A stretch of DNA of 9,300 nucleotides from Bacteroidota bacterium (GTDB taxonomy: Bacteria; Bacteroidota; Bacteroidia; AKYH767-A; CANKSK01), in assembly GCA_947485425.1 (NCBI GenBank), contig CANKSK010000027.1:1-9300 (forward strand). Direction: 5' to 3'. The translations under genes were made by a program, and so were the position numbers. Of this stretch, positions 1-7,071 are shown piece by piece; position 1 is the first letter of the stretch, and the number at the start of each line of letters is the position of its first letter. Below the pieces are notes generated by a model. The model saw only the letters and a program-made list of their open reading frames with translations. It had not been told where the DNA came from and searched no databases.

Positions 1-26
1 AGAAAAATAAAAAAATAAATTTCACT

Positions 27-365
27 ATGGATTCACAAAAAGTAGACATGTTTATGATGGCAAATGCTAAATTTTTTGAAAGTCATCATTTAAGCAACAT
101 CAGAGAACGCCTTCTGAGCCTTGACGATTCAAAATGGAGTATGTTATCCATTATTTCTTTTAAAGATCCCACGACCAGTTTAATCGTTTCGATTCTAGCC
201 GGTTCATTGGGTATTGATCGATTTATGATTGGCGATACCGGCATTGGAATAGGGAAACTGCTTACTTGCGGTGGCTTAGGTGTTTGGTCAATAATTGATT
301 GGTTTTTGATTCAAGGCGCCACAAGAGAAAAAAATATGCAAAGGCTACAACAATATTTATTTTAA
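27..365 (+). CDS. TM2-domain membrane protein
   Basis: This is a 112-residue inner-membrane protein of the TM2 family (PF05154). A soluble head of about 48 residues, typical of the Bacteroidota version, is followed by two short hydrophobic segments at about residues 50-64 and 77-95. The short linker between them carries the family hallmark Asp-Arg-Phe (64-66), then GDTGIGIGKLLTCGG and the WSIIDWFLI segment. A short basic tail follows. The family's biochemical role is not established, so none is assigned. The ATG at 27 has no Shine-Dalgarno sequence, which is normal in this phylum. The stop overlaps the next gene's start in a TAATG junction, so the two are probably translationally coupled. It is the first gene visible in the four-gene operon, but only 26 bases precede it, so upstream genes or a promoter cannot be excluded. 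Confidence 0.9.
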   Translation: MDSQKVDMFMMANAKFFESHHLSNIRERLLSLDDSKWSMLSIISFKDPTTSLIVSILAGSLGIDRFMIGDTGIGIGKLLTCGGLGVWSIIDWFLIQGATREKNMQRLQQYLF

Positions 366-781
366 TGATTCTAAACAGGAACAAGCTTTATAACATTTTG
401 TTAATTGCTTGCACTGCAGGGTATATTTGGCTGTATTACTGTATAACGAATCAGGAGATACAAACCAAATCTGTTGATATATGTTTTATAAAACATCTGA
501 CAAATATTCCCTGCCCTTCCTGTGGATCGACAAGATCAGTCATAGCCCTTTTTCAAGGAAAATATAAAAATTCGCTTATGACCAATCCATTTGGCATTCT
601 TCTTGCCATCATCATGAGCATTGCACCTTTTTGGATTCTCTTTGATAAAATTACAAAGAAAAATACGCTATTTAATTTTTACAAAAAAATAGAAGAGGTT
701 CTAAAAAAACCAAGATATGCAATTCCACTTATATTTTTAGTCATCATCAATTGGATATGGAACATCACAAAGGGTTTATAA
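365..781 (+). CDS. DUF2752 family membrane protein
   Basis: The product is 138 residues if the ATG at 365 is used; that start sits in a TAATG overlap with the upstream stop. The frame stays open 66 bases further upstream, but that stretch encodes a basic, unconvincing extension inside the TM2 gene, so the shorter start is preferred. The signature is CPSCGSTR at residues 50-57, the Cys-Pro-x-Cys-Gly-x-Thr-Arg motif of DUF2752 (PF10825). Hydrophobic segments lie at about 9-26, 76-93 and 118-133, giving a three-helix membrane protein. The family has no established function. The paired cysteines could bind a metal or be redox active, but this is inference. The 3' end overlaps the next gene by 25 nt. 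Family assignment is strong and function is unknown. Confidence 0.85.
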   Translation: MILNRNKLYNILLIACTAGYIWLYYCITNQEIQTKSVDICFIKHLTNIPCPSCGSTRSVIALFQGKYKNSLMTNPFGILLAIIMSIAPFWILFDKITKKNTLFNFYKKIEEVLKKPRYAIPLIFLVIINWIWNITKGL

Positions 782-1215
782 TACATAAAACGCAGTTTGC
801 TTACCATGTGGGTGAGCATGAAGCTGAAAAGGCCTCTAACAGCTATTTAATGTCATTAATAGCCGTAATTGCCGGATTGCCACTGCCCATCATTAATTTG
901 ATTGCCAGTTGTATCTTTTATTTTGCGAACAGAAAATCTACCTGGTTTGTTCGTTGGCATTGCACCCAGGCACTACTATCACAATTTTCCTTATTATTTA
1001 TCAATAGCTGCGCATTTTGGTGGACCATATCCATTCTTTTTAGCACTGAAACCCTTACCAACAATTATATCGCATACCTTATAACCGCTATTATTTTCAA
1101 TGTAGCGGAGTTTATTGCAACCATATATACAGCAATACAAACTAGAAAAGGAATTCACGTAGAATGGTGGTTTTATGGAAACTTAACACATCTAATTTGT
1201 AAGACAGAAGTATGA
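757..1215 (+). CDS. DUF4870/Tic20-like small membrane protein
   Basis: The product is 152 residues from the ATG at 757. A hydrophilic head of about 30 residues rich in His and Glu precedes three hydrophobic segments at about 31-57, 69-95 and 104-127. After the first helix comes FVRWHCTQAL (65-74), which resembles the 'H..QA' motif of DUF4870/Tic20-like proteins. A conserved-looking tail with GIHVEWWFYGNL (132-143) follows the last helix. The family has no confirmed function in bacteria. The start is uncertain: a TTG at 751 and a GTG at 808 are in frame, and no ribosome-binding site decides between them. The ATG start gives a 25-nt overlap with the DUF2752 gene. The stop overlaps the next start as ATGA (1212-1215), again suggesting translational coupling. 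Family assignment is moderately confident. Confidence 0.75.
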   Translation: MEHHKGFIIHKTQFAYHVGEHEAEKASNSYLMSLIAVIAGLPLPIINLIASCIFYFANRKSTWFVRWHCTQALLSQFSLLFINSCAFWWTISILFSTETLTNNYIAYLITAIIFNVAEFIATIYTAIQTRKGIHVEWWFYGNLTHLICKTEV

Positions 1216-2009
1216 AAAAGTCAATCATTCAAGGGATCTTCATTATTGCTTTATTTTTCTCCATATACGGTATTTTATCGATGGTAGATTGGATTTCTTT
1301 TTTTAAAATCGAAACCATCACAGAAAAAAGCGAAGCAAAAATTGGAGATCTTTTTTGGAAAATGTTTCAGGAAAATGAAAAAGAAAATAAAAATGCTTAC
1401 CTGAATCATTCAGTAGATAGCATTATAGATAAAATTTGTTTCGCAAATAAAATAGATAGAAAAATCGTAAAACTGCATATTGTAAACAAAGCGGAAATAA
1501 ATGCTTTTGCTTTGCCAGGAGGACACTTGGTTGTATATAGTGGATTAATTACCCATTCTGAAAATCAAGAAGAACTTAGCGGTGTATTATGCCATGAAAT
1601 TGGGCATATAGCACTAAATCAAGTAATGAAAAAACTTGTAAAAGAAGTGGGGATTTCTGTTTTAATCTCCATGTCAACCGGTAATACAGGAACACAAGTC
1701 ATAAGAGAAACTGCAAAAAAATTATCGTCTACTGCTTTTGATAGAAGTATGGAAAAAGAAGCCGATTTAAAAGCGGTTGATTTTATGATTCAAGCAGAAA
1801 TCAATCCTCTACCTTTTGCCGATTTCTTAAATACATTAGCAGATAAAGAGCCTGAAGATTTAAAATATTTTTCTTGGATAAACACACATCCGGATTCAAA
1901 AGAAAGATCAAAATATATCATTGAATATGCCAAAGGAAAATCATTTCATAAAAAATCTATTTTACATACCTCGACTTGGGAGAAAATAAAAAAAGATATT
2001 CAAGAATAA
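1212..2009 (+). CDS. M48 family zinc metalloprotease
   Basis: This is a 265-residue membrane-associated metalloendopeptidase of family M48, related to the catalytic domains of BepA, LoiP and HtpX. Residues 5-24 are hydrophobic and act as a signal or membrane anchor, so the catalytic part is probably periplasmic. The family landmarks occur in order: NAFALPGGHLVVYSG (97-111); the zinc-binding HEIGH (128-132), with His128 and His132 as ligands and Glu129 catalytic; MEKEAD (180-185), whose Glu183 is the likely third ligand; and the late THPDSKER (225-232), the HP...R motif of BepA-like proteases. No TPR domain follows, unlike full-length BepA. In other bacteria M48 enzymes degrade misfolded membrane or outer-membrane proteins. 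The three coupled upstream membrane-protein genes could be partners or substrates (inference). The catalytic set is intact. Confidence 0.93.
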   Translation: MKKSIIQGIFIIALFFSIYGILSMVDWISFFKIETITEKSEAKIGDLFWKMFQENEKENKNAYLNHSVDSIIDKICFANKIDRKIVKLHIVNKAEINAFALPGGHLVVYSGLITHSENQEELSGVLCHEIGHIALNQVMKKLVKEVGISVLISMSTGNTGTQVIRETAKKLSSTAFDRSMEKEADLKAVDFMIQAEINPLPFADFLNTLADKEPEDLKYFSWINTHPDSKERSKYIIEYAKGKSFHKKSILHTSTWEKIKKDIQE

Positions 2010-2143
2010 AATGATCATCCCAAACCTTTATATTCAAAAGAATTCATCATTTTTTTATTTTAAATAATACCCAATCAAGCATATTATTTGGAATAACGCC
2101 ATCAAAAAAACAGAAAGCGATTCTATATTCAAATTTATAACTT

Positions 2144-2629
2144 ATGAATGCCAAAGAAATCATCAGACTTCTCAATTTGATACCGCATCCTGAAGGTGGT
2201 TATTATAAAGAAACTTTCCGCTCAGCAGAAAATATGATTACCCCTGAAGGAAATCAGCGTAGCGTAATAACAGCAATCTATTTTCTCTTGGAAAACGAAG
2301 AAAAATCCCTATTGCATCGCATAAAATCAGATGAAATGTGGTTTTTTCATCAAGGAGAACCATTGGAAATATTTTACATCCAAAATCAAACTATAAAAAC
2401 AATTCTATTGGGAAACAATCTTGAAAAAGGAGAAATCCCTCAAGCAAGAATGTCCAAAGACACCTGGTTTGGTTCTAGGGTAAAAAATGGGCATGGGTTT
2501 TCATTCGTCAGTTGCACCGTAGCTCCTGGATTTGACTTTTTGGATTTCGAAATGGCCAGTAGAACAGAGCTTATGCAAGAATTTCCAAACCTAAAAGAAA
2601 GCATCGAATATTTTACAGCAGCTGAATAG
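2144..2629 (+). CDS. Cupin_5 (DUF985) family protein
   Basis: This is a 161-residue cytosolic single-domain cupin of the DUF985/Cupin_5 family (PF06172), the group containing yeast YML079w. Characteristic motifs are HPEGGYYKETFR (15-26), a central HRIKSDEMWFFHQG (58-71) followed by PLEIF, and SCTVAPGFDFLDFE (123-136). Length matches the family. The cupin barrel suggests a small-molecule binding or isomerase/epimerase-like role, but no reaction is established for the family. There is no signal peptide or membrane segment. It lies 134 bp downstream of the M48 gene. That gap is AT-rich with a T-tract near 2048-2060 and no convincing hairpin, so it is unclear whether the cupin has its own promoter. 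It converges on the DUF218 gene with only 29 bp between stops and no evident terminator. Confidence 0.9.
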   Translation: MNAKEIIRLLNLIPHPEGGYYKETFRSAENMITPEGNQRSVITAIYFLLENEEKSLLHRIKSDEMWFFHQGEPLEIFYIQNQTIKTILLGNNLEKGEIPQARMSKDTWFGSRVKNGHGFSFVSCTVAPGFDFLDFEMASRTELMQEFPNLKESIEYFTAAE

Positions 2630-2658
2630 GACTGCAGCCCATCTAGCAAAAATATTTT

Positions 2659-3417
2659 TCAGATATAGCCCATACATCGATAGGATATATACCCTACCCA
2701 TTCATGTAAAAAATCGTTCCATAAAAATAGCGTGCCTGCATCTGGAATAAAACAGTGATCAAAGATAAATTTCCTAGGGCCGCTGTAACGATCTACGCTA
2801 TAGGGTTTAATAGGTATGCCAATCTTTTCAAAACAAGCCTTTGCGCGTTTCATATGCATGGCAGAGGTAATGAGAAGAAACTTTCCTTGAGGCATTTTTT
2901 TATTCAAAATAGGCTTTGTAAAAATGGCATTTTCATAGGTATTGTTTGATCGAGATTCGATATTGATATCTTGATCAGGAATTCCTATTTCAAGTAAAAA
3001 CCGTTTTGCAAATATCGCTTCGGGTAAATGATTGAGTAAATGGCCGGATCCACCCGTATACATGATGGTACGAATCTTTCCCTTTTTATACAAAACCACT
3101 GCCTGCAACAATCGATCTACCGGTCTTTGAAACTGAATTTGATCGTTTTCTTTGTCATATGATAGCATTCCACCTAGCACAATTCCTACATCATAGGTCT
3201 CCGTTAATTCATGAGCTGTGGCAGGAAACTCCCATAAGCGAACAATCTCATCCAACAAAAATGAATTGGAAAATATATACAATACCAAACATCCCGAAAT
3301 CAAAAACCTGCGAGCATGAATTTTATTCTTTGACAGAAGTCCCCATATGAATAATATGAAAACCCATATCAATGGGGTAATCAGAAAAGCCAATAACTTA
3401 GATATAATAAAAAACAT
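2659..3417 (-). CDS. YdcF/SanA/ElyC-like DUF218 membrane protein
   Basis: The product is 252 residues from the ATG at 3417. A TTG ten codons upstream (3447) is in frame, but the ATG directly before a membrane helix is preferred. Two transmembrane helices (about 5-27 and 36-53) precede a DUF218 domain (PF02698). Its motifs are GIVLGGM (78-84), TGGSG (121-125), ESRSNNTYENA (154-164) and LLITSAMHMKRA (181-192), the conserved core of the fold. The C-terminal HEWVGYISYR (238-247) resembles the tail of E. coli ElyC, and the two-helix topology and length (ElyC is about 259 residues) also agree. ElyC is an envelope-biogenesis factor linked to peptidoglycan and undecaprenyl-phosphate metabolism, but orthology cannot be proven here, so no symbol is given. 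It is transcribed divergently from the aminopeptidase gene. Confidence 0.88.
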   Translation of the reverse strand: MFFIISKLLAFLITPLIWVFILFIWGLLSKNKIHARRFLISGCLVLYIFSNSFLLDEIVRLWEFPATAHELTETYDVGIVLGGMLSYDKENDQIQFQRPVDRLLQAVVLYKKGKIRTIMYTGGSGHLLNHLPEAIFAKRFLLEIGIPDQDINIESRSNNTYENAIFTKPILNKKMPQGKFLLITSAMHMKRAKACFEKIGIPIKPYSVDRYSGPRKFIFDHCFIPDAGTLFLWNDFLHEWVGYISYRCMGYI

Positions 3418-3473
3418 TGAATTAGATTTTGTAATATTGAAGCCCAAACAAGCAGATAAAAATTATCTTTTTT

Positions 3474-4529
3474 ATGCGCAAGACCATATACAAATTTAGT
3501 GTTTTTTTTATTCTATTGCTATGCATTTTCTTTTTTTCAAAAAACTTTGAATTGATTCAATATGGCATCATGCAGGGAAAAGGCCAGCTCAATCTGTTGA
3601 TGCACACCGAACCGGTAGAAGATATTCTTCAAGATCCACTTTTTCCGGATTCGCTGAAAAAAAAGCTCATTCTGATTTCTGAAATCAAAAAGTTTGCAAT
3701 TGATTCTTTAGGCATGCATCCCACAAAAAATTACACTACCATTTATAATCAACACAGTAAGCCACTGATGTGGGTAGTAACGGCTTCTAAACCCTTTGCC
3801 ATACAGCCCTATGAATGGACTTTCCCTTTTCTTGGAAAACTTTCCTACAAAGGTTTTTTTATCAAAGAAAAAGCGGAAAGTGAAGCCGAAAAACTGAGAA
3901 AATTGGGCTATGATATAGACATAGGCACCGCAAGTGGATGGTCTACGCTGGGGCTTTTTAAAGATCCCATCCTTTCAGAAATGTTAAGAAAAAAAGAAGG
4001 TTCATTGGCTAACCTAATCATCCATGAGCTTACGCATGGAAGTGTTTTTATCAGCGACAGTGTAAACTACAATGAAAATCTGGCAAATTTTATCGGACAT
4101 CAAGGCGCAATCAGATTTCTATCCCATAAATATGGTTCACAATCCTTAATCTATCTCAAATATATGGAGTATCATAAAGATGCTGCGGTATTTTCAAAAT
4201 ACACTTTGGCATATGCAAAAAAACTAGATTCCATGTACCAAGGATTCATAAAAAAAACAAATCTAGAAACGAAGTTTAATGCCAAATACAAATTACTATA
4301 TGCCTATATCAAAGGAATAGACACCCTATCGATTCATCATAAAACGATCTATAAAAATATTGCCCAAAATGCTTTACGATCTAAAAATGCTTACTTTATT
4401 TCATTCTTGCAATATGATTCAAAAGCAGATAATTTTCAAAAAGAATTTGAGTTAAAATTCCACTCAGATTTAAAACGATATGTAATCTATCTCAAGCAAA
4501 AATTCCCTGAAAATCATTTTGGATTATAA
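3474..4529 (+). CDS. Predicted aminopeptidase (PF10023, COG4324-like)
   Basis: This is a 351-residue membrane-anchored zinc peptidase of the uncharacterised 'predicted aminopeptidase' family. One hydrophobic segment (about 7-22) anchors it. It has no lipobox at Cys17, unlike many proteobacterial members that appear to be lipoproteins. Recognisable family blocks are GQLNLLMHTEPVEDIL (37-52), WTFPFLGKLSYKGFF (115-129), TASGWSTLGLFKDP (152-165), the zinc motif HELTH (184-188) in LANLIIHELTHGSVF, and NENLANFIG (200-208), whose Glu201 is the probable third zinc ligand. The active-site set looks intact. Residues after about 230 are Lys/Tyr-rich and helical-looking. The name is historical and substrates are unknown. 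The start has no Shine-Dalgarno sequence. It is separated from the divergent DUF218 gene by 56 bp, so regulatory sequence must be shared or overlap coding DNA. Confidence 0.87.
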   Translation: MRKTIYKFSVFFILLLCIFFFSKNFELIQYGIMQGKGQLNLLMHTEPVEDILQDPLFPDSLKKKLILISEIKKFAIDSLGMHPTKNYTTIYNQHSKPLMWVVTASKPFAIQPYEWTFPFLGKLSYKGFFIKEKAESEAEKLRKLGYDIDIGTASGWSTLGLFKDPILSEMLRKKEGSLANLIIHELTHGSVFISDSVNYNENLANFIGHQGAIRFLSHKYGSQSLIYLKYMEYHKDAAVFSKYTLAYAKKLDSMYQGFIKKTNLETKFNAKYKLLYAYIKGIDTLSIHHKTIYKNIAQNALRSKNAYFISFLQYDSKADNFQKEFELKFHSDLKRYVIYLKQKFPENHFGL

Positions 4530-4579
4530 ATCTTCTGGAAAAGGCAAACACCCTGATTTTTCTATTTTAAAATATATGT

Positions 4580-4611
4580 TTTGGTTAATTGAACAAGATT
4601 TTGCAAATTTG
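4580..4611 (+). promoter_or_regulatory. Putative Bacteroidetes-type sigma promoter
   Basis: TTTG at 4580-4583 is followed after 20 bases by CAAATTTG at 4604-4611. This matches the Bacteroidetes housekeeping consensus TTTG-N19-21-TAnnTTTG with one mismatch (C for the first T). It would place the transcription start near 4618 and give a leader of about 15 nt before the ATG at 4634 of the secreted mosaic protein gene. Position and spacing are right, but the motif is AT-rich and could occur by chance. Confidence 0.4.
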
Positions 4612-4633
4612 TTGTTCATTATAACTTCGAAAC

Positions 4634-6937
4634 ATGAAAAAAATGCTACCCCAATTTAGGCTACTGGTATTGTGCTTTCTTTTAACAAACCAATTGTTTG
4701 CACAACTTCCCAAAGCCATTAATTATCAAGGAATTGCCCGTGATAATCAGGGAAATCCGATGGTCAATTCACAACTAGGCCTTAAATTTTCTATACATGC
4801 CGGTTCTGCCTCAGGTTCCGTAATTTATGCAGAAACACAAATCCTTCAAACCAATCAATTTGGCTTATATAACGCACAAATTGGGCGAGGTACGCCAATT
4901 ATAAGCACTTTTTCCGCTATTCCATGGAGCAGTGCAAATCAGTGGCTTGAAGTTTCTATCGATATCAATGGGGGAAGCAATTATGTTTCAGCCGGCACCT
5001 CTGAATTATTGGCCGTACCCTACGCTTTTTATGCTGAAAGTTCCGGAACCAGCGGCCCAACAGGACCCACTGGTGCGAATGGAAATGCCGGTCCTGCAGG
5101 CCCAACCGGTCTCACTGGTGCTGCCGGAGCTACAGGCCCTACCGGTTTAACAGGAGCAGCAGGGGCAACGGGGGCAATGGGTTTAACAGGGCTTGCAGGC
5201 ACCAATGGTGCTACCGGTGCTACCGGACCAACTGGCTTAACAGGGCTTTCCGGAACGAATGGAGCTACTGGCGCTACTGGACCTACCGGTCTAACAGGGC
5301 TAGCAGGTACCAATGGGGCTAATGGTGCTACCGGACCTACCGGTTTAACAGGACCAACCGGCCCTGCTGGCAGCGGTGGTGGAACAGGTGGATGGGCACT
5401 GACAGGAAATTCTGCTACCACTCCTGGAACCAATTTTTTAGGCACTACAGATAATAAAGATTTGGTATTTAAAACCAACAATACTGAAAATGCAAGAATT
5501 ACCGCAGCAGGAAATATGGGAATAGGCATTTCTTCTCCCGATGCATCATCAAAACTAGATATTACCTCAATCAATTCAGGGCTTTTATTACCCCGTATGA
5601 GTAGCCCACAACGTGATGCCATTTCAAATCCGGCAGAAGGTTTACTGATCTTTAATTTGGATTCAAAATGCTTTAATGTCTTTAAAAGCGGGCTTTGGTT
5701 CGAGTGGTGTGGAACCTGTATTCCTCCAAGCGCTCCTTCTGTATCCAGCAACGGGCCTATTTGTGAAGGAAGCACCCTCAACTTACAAGCCCAATCAACC
5801 ACAGCAGGCGTCAGCTATTCCTGGTCAGGTCCCAATGGATTTACTTCAAATGTTCAAAATCCAGTCATTAACAATGCCCAATCTGCAGATTCAGGAATGT
5901 ATACAGTAGTAGTTTCCATCGCAAACTGCTCCTCAACATCCTCTAATATTCTTGGAACGGTTTATAAAAGCCCGTCTGCTAGCTTTACGCATTCACCAAT
6001 GGTTACTGATACAAGCCATAGTGTCACTTTTACACCAAGCCAATCAGGACTCTCTTATAATTGGACATTCGGAGGCGGAAATCCATCCTCAAGCACTGCA
6101 TCCAATCCTATAGTTGATTGGAAAAATTATGGAACATACAATGTATCTCTCACCGTTTCAAATGGTGTATGTGGAAATACCTCAACCGATACCATGCGCG
6201 TTTCTACTTGTCCATCAGGCTCTCAAACCTTTGTGGCAAACAGCAGTGGTTATATGGGTAGCATACAAAACTTCACCGTACCCTTTTGTGTAAATACCAT
6301 TACCATTGAGGCCTATGGTGCCCAAGGCGGACTAGGTGGCGGAGGTGGTAACAATGGAGGTGCCTATGTAAAAGGAACTTTTACAGTTAATTCAGGACAG
6401 GTACTGAAAGTTCTTGTAGGCCAGCAGGGTCAAAGCGGAGGTATGGATGGAGCAGGTGGTGGGGGTTCTTTTATTACTGATTTAAGCGACAATCCTTTAA
6501 TTATCGCCGGTGGTGGTGGTGGAACCTTTTACGGAAGTACTTCAACATCTTCACAAGGAACGACATCTTCTTGTGGAATTTCTACCCAATATTCTGCAGG
6601 ATGTGCTGGTGCCGGTGCCGGCCCTGGTCATGCTGGTGGTGGTGCCGGTCTTCTTACCGACGCAGCCTCGGATGAACATGGCAGTATTACCGCCAAAGCA
6701 TTTATCAATGGAGGTTACGGAGGTTATGGTGTTGGCGTGAATGGAGGTTATGGATGCGGTGGCGGAAGTGTTGACAATGGAAGTGGCGGTGGTGGTGGTG
6801 GTGGATATTCCGGTGGTGCTACTGGAAACAATCACGGAGGTCCCGGTGGTGGTGGTGGATCATACAATGGCGGTACGAATCAAATCAACATAGATGGTAT
6901 GCAGTCTGGAGATGGACTTATCATTATTTCTTGGTAA
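4634..6937 (+). CDS. Secreted collagen-like/Ig/PKD/glycine-rich mosaic protein
   Basis: This is a 767-residue exported protein. Residues 1-23 are a signal peptide, with likely cleavage after LFA before Gln24. Residues 25-136 form a head common in Bacteroidota surface proteins ([12 protein letters not shown] to [12 protein letters not shown]). Residues 141-248 are 36 uninterrupted Gly-X-Y triplets rich in GPT, GLT and GAT, a collagen-like trimeric stalk. Residues 252-300 ([17 protein letters not shown], then GNMGIG) and 303-345 resemble fibre or stalk segments. An Ig-like domain (about 366-445, [10 protein letters not shown]) carries a possible Cys377-Cys432 pair. A PKD-like domain (about 447-524, YNWTFGGG) follows. 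From about 527 a glycine-rich domain ([28 protein letters not shown]) resembles the ALK/LTK glycine-rich domain. No type IX sorting tail is evident. Adhesion or surface-fibre function is inference. It has its own putative promoter and a hairpin follows it. Confidence 0.9.
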   Translation: MKKMLPQFRLLVLCFLLTNQLFAQLPKAINYQGIARDNQGNPMVNSQLGLKFSIHAGSASGSVIYAETQILQTNQFGLYNAQIGRGTPIISTFSAIPWSSANQWLEVSIDINGGSNYVSAGTSELLAVPYAFYAESSGTSGPTGPTGANGNAGPAGPTGLTGAAGATGPTGLTGAAGATGAMGLTGLAGTNGATGATGPTGLTGLSGTNGATGATGPTGLTGLAGTNGANGATGPTGLTGPTGPAGSGGGTGGWALTGNSATTPGTNFLGTTDNKDLVFKTNNTENARITAAGNMGIGISSPDASSKLDITSINSGLLLPRMSSPQRDAISNPAEGLLIFNLDSKCFNVFKSGLWFEWCGTCIPPSAPSVSSNGPICEGSTLNLQAQSTTAGVSYSWSGPNGFTSNVQNPVINNAQSADSGMYTVVVSIANCSSTSSNILGTVYKSPSASFTHSPMVTDTSHSVTFTPSQSGLSYNWTFGGGNPSSSTASNPIVDWKNYGTYNVSLTVSNGVCGNTSTDTMRVSTCPSGSQTFVANSSGYMGSIQNFTVPFCVNTITIEAYGAQGGLGGGGGNNGGAYVKGTFTVNSGQVLKVLVGQQGQSGGMDGAGGGGSFITDLSDNPLIIAGGGGGTFYGSTSTSSQGTTSSCGISTQYSAGCAGAGAGPGHAGGGAGLLTDAASDEHGSITAKAFINGGYGGYGVGVNGGYGCGGGSVDNGSGGGGGGGYSGGATGNNHGGPGGGGGSYNGGTNQINIDGMQSGDGLIIISW
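5054..5377 (+). repeat. Collagen-like Gly-X-Y repeat tract
   Basis: Thirty-six consecutive Gly-X-Y triplets are encoded without interruption. Within them an 18-residue (54-bp) higher-order unit, GLT-GL(A/S)-GTN-GA(T/N)-GAT-GPT, occurs three times in tandem at 5180-5233, 5234-5287 and 5288-5341. The copies are near-identical in protein but vary at third codon positions, so the duplications are not brand new. Thr dominates the Y position, as in many bacterial collagens, which lack hydroxyproline. The tract is visibly more GC-rich than its surroundings, which follows from Gly, Pro, Ala and Thr codons and does not require transfer. Confidence 0.92.
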
Positions 6938-6989
6938 AATTTATTTGCGTTTAAATACCCAAAAATAAACTACTAAAATTGCTTGTATA

Positions 6990-7024
6990 TTCCTCCTTTG
7001 AATACATTTTATTCAAAGGAGGAA
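6990..7024. terminator. Hairpin, probable bidirectional terminator
   Basis: A perfect 14-bp inverted repeat (TTCCTCCTTTGAAT with ATTCAAAGGAGGAA, plus the flanking pair) spans 6990-7003 and 7011-7024 around a 7-base loop. Allowing a single bulged A at 7025, the stem extends about three more pairs. It lies between the stop of the mosaic protein (6937) and the stop of the TonB receptor (7072), two convergent genes, the expected place for a shared terminator. Neither side has a strong uninterrupted U-tract, so the intrinsic terminator role is inferred from stem strength and position. Confidence 0.7.
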
Positions 7025-7071
7025 ATATCAAAAAACTGAAGGGAATTCATTTTTCGCTTTAAAAATCGCTT

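Noticed and set aside
299..364. Upstream extension of the DUF2752 frame
   Set aside because: It lies wholly inside the TM2 gene and encodes a basic stretch unlike family N-termini; the ATG in the TAATG overlap is the better start.
2648..2659. AAAAATATTTTT palindrome between the cupin and DUF218 stops
   Set aside because: It is a short A/T-only palindrome with no GC stem, too weak to call a terminator.
3491..3498. TAAATTTG on the minus strand as a -7 element for the DUF218 gene
   Set aside because: It matches the -7 consensus exactly, but no TTG is found at the expected -33 distance, and such AT-rich octamers are common here.
4530..4566. Possible weak hairpin after the aminopeptidase gene (GAAAAGG...CC...TTTTC followed by T-rich DNA)
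   Set aside because: The stem is short and bulged, so it is not convincing as a terminator without a folding calculation.
5054..5377. GC-rich tract as a sign of horizontal transfer
   Set aside because: The higher GC follows from Gly, Pro, Ala and Thr codons; the flanking parts of the same gene look like the rest of the window.
5029..5802. A 257-codon open frame on the minus strand rich in Pro and Val
   Set aside because: It is the antisense of the collagen-like repeat: Gly-X-Y codons read backwards give Pro/Ala/Val codons and few stops. The plus-strand protein has a signal peptide and clear domains.
6510..6835. Open frames in both directions over the glycine-rich region
   Set aside because: They are low-complexity by-products of GGT/GGA runs with no start context or recognisable domain.
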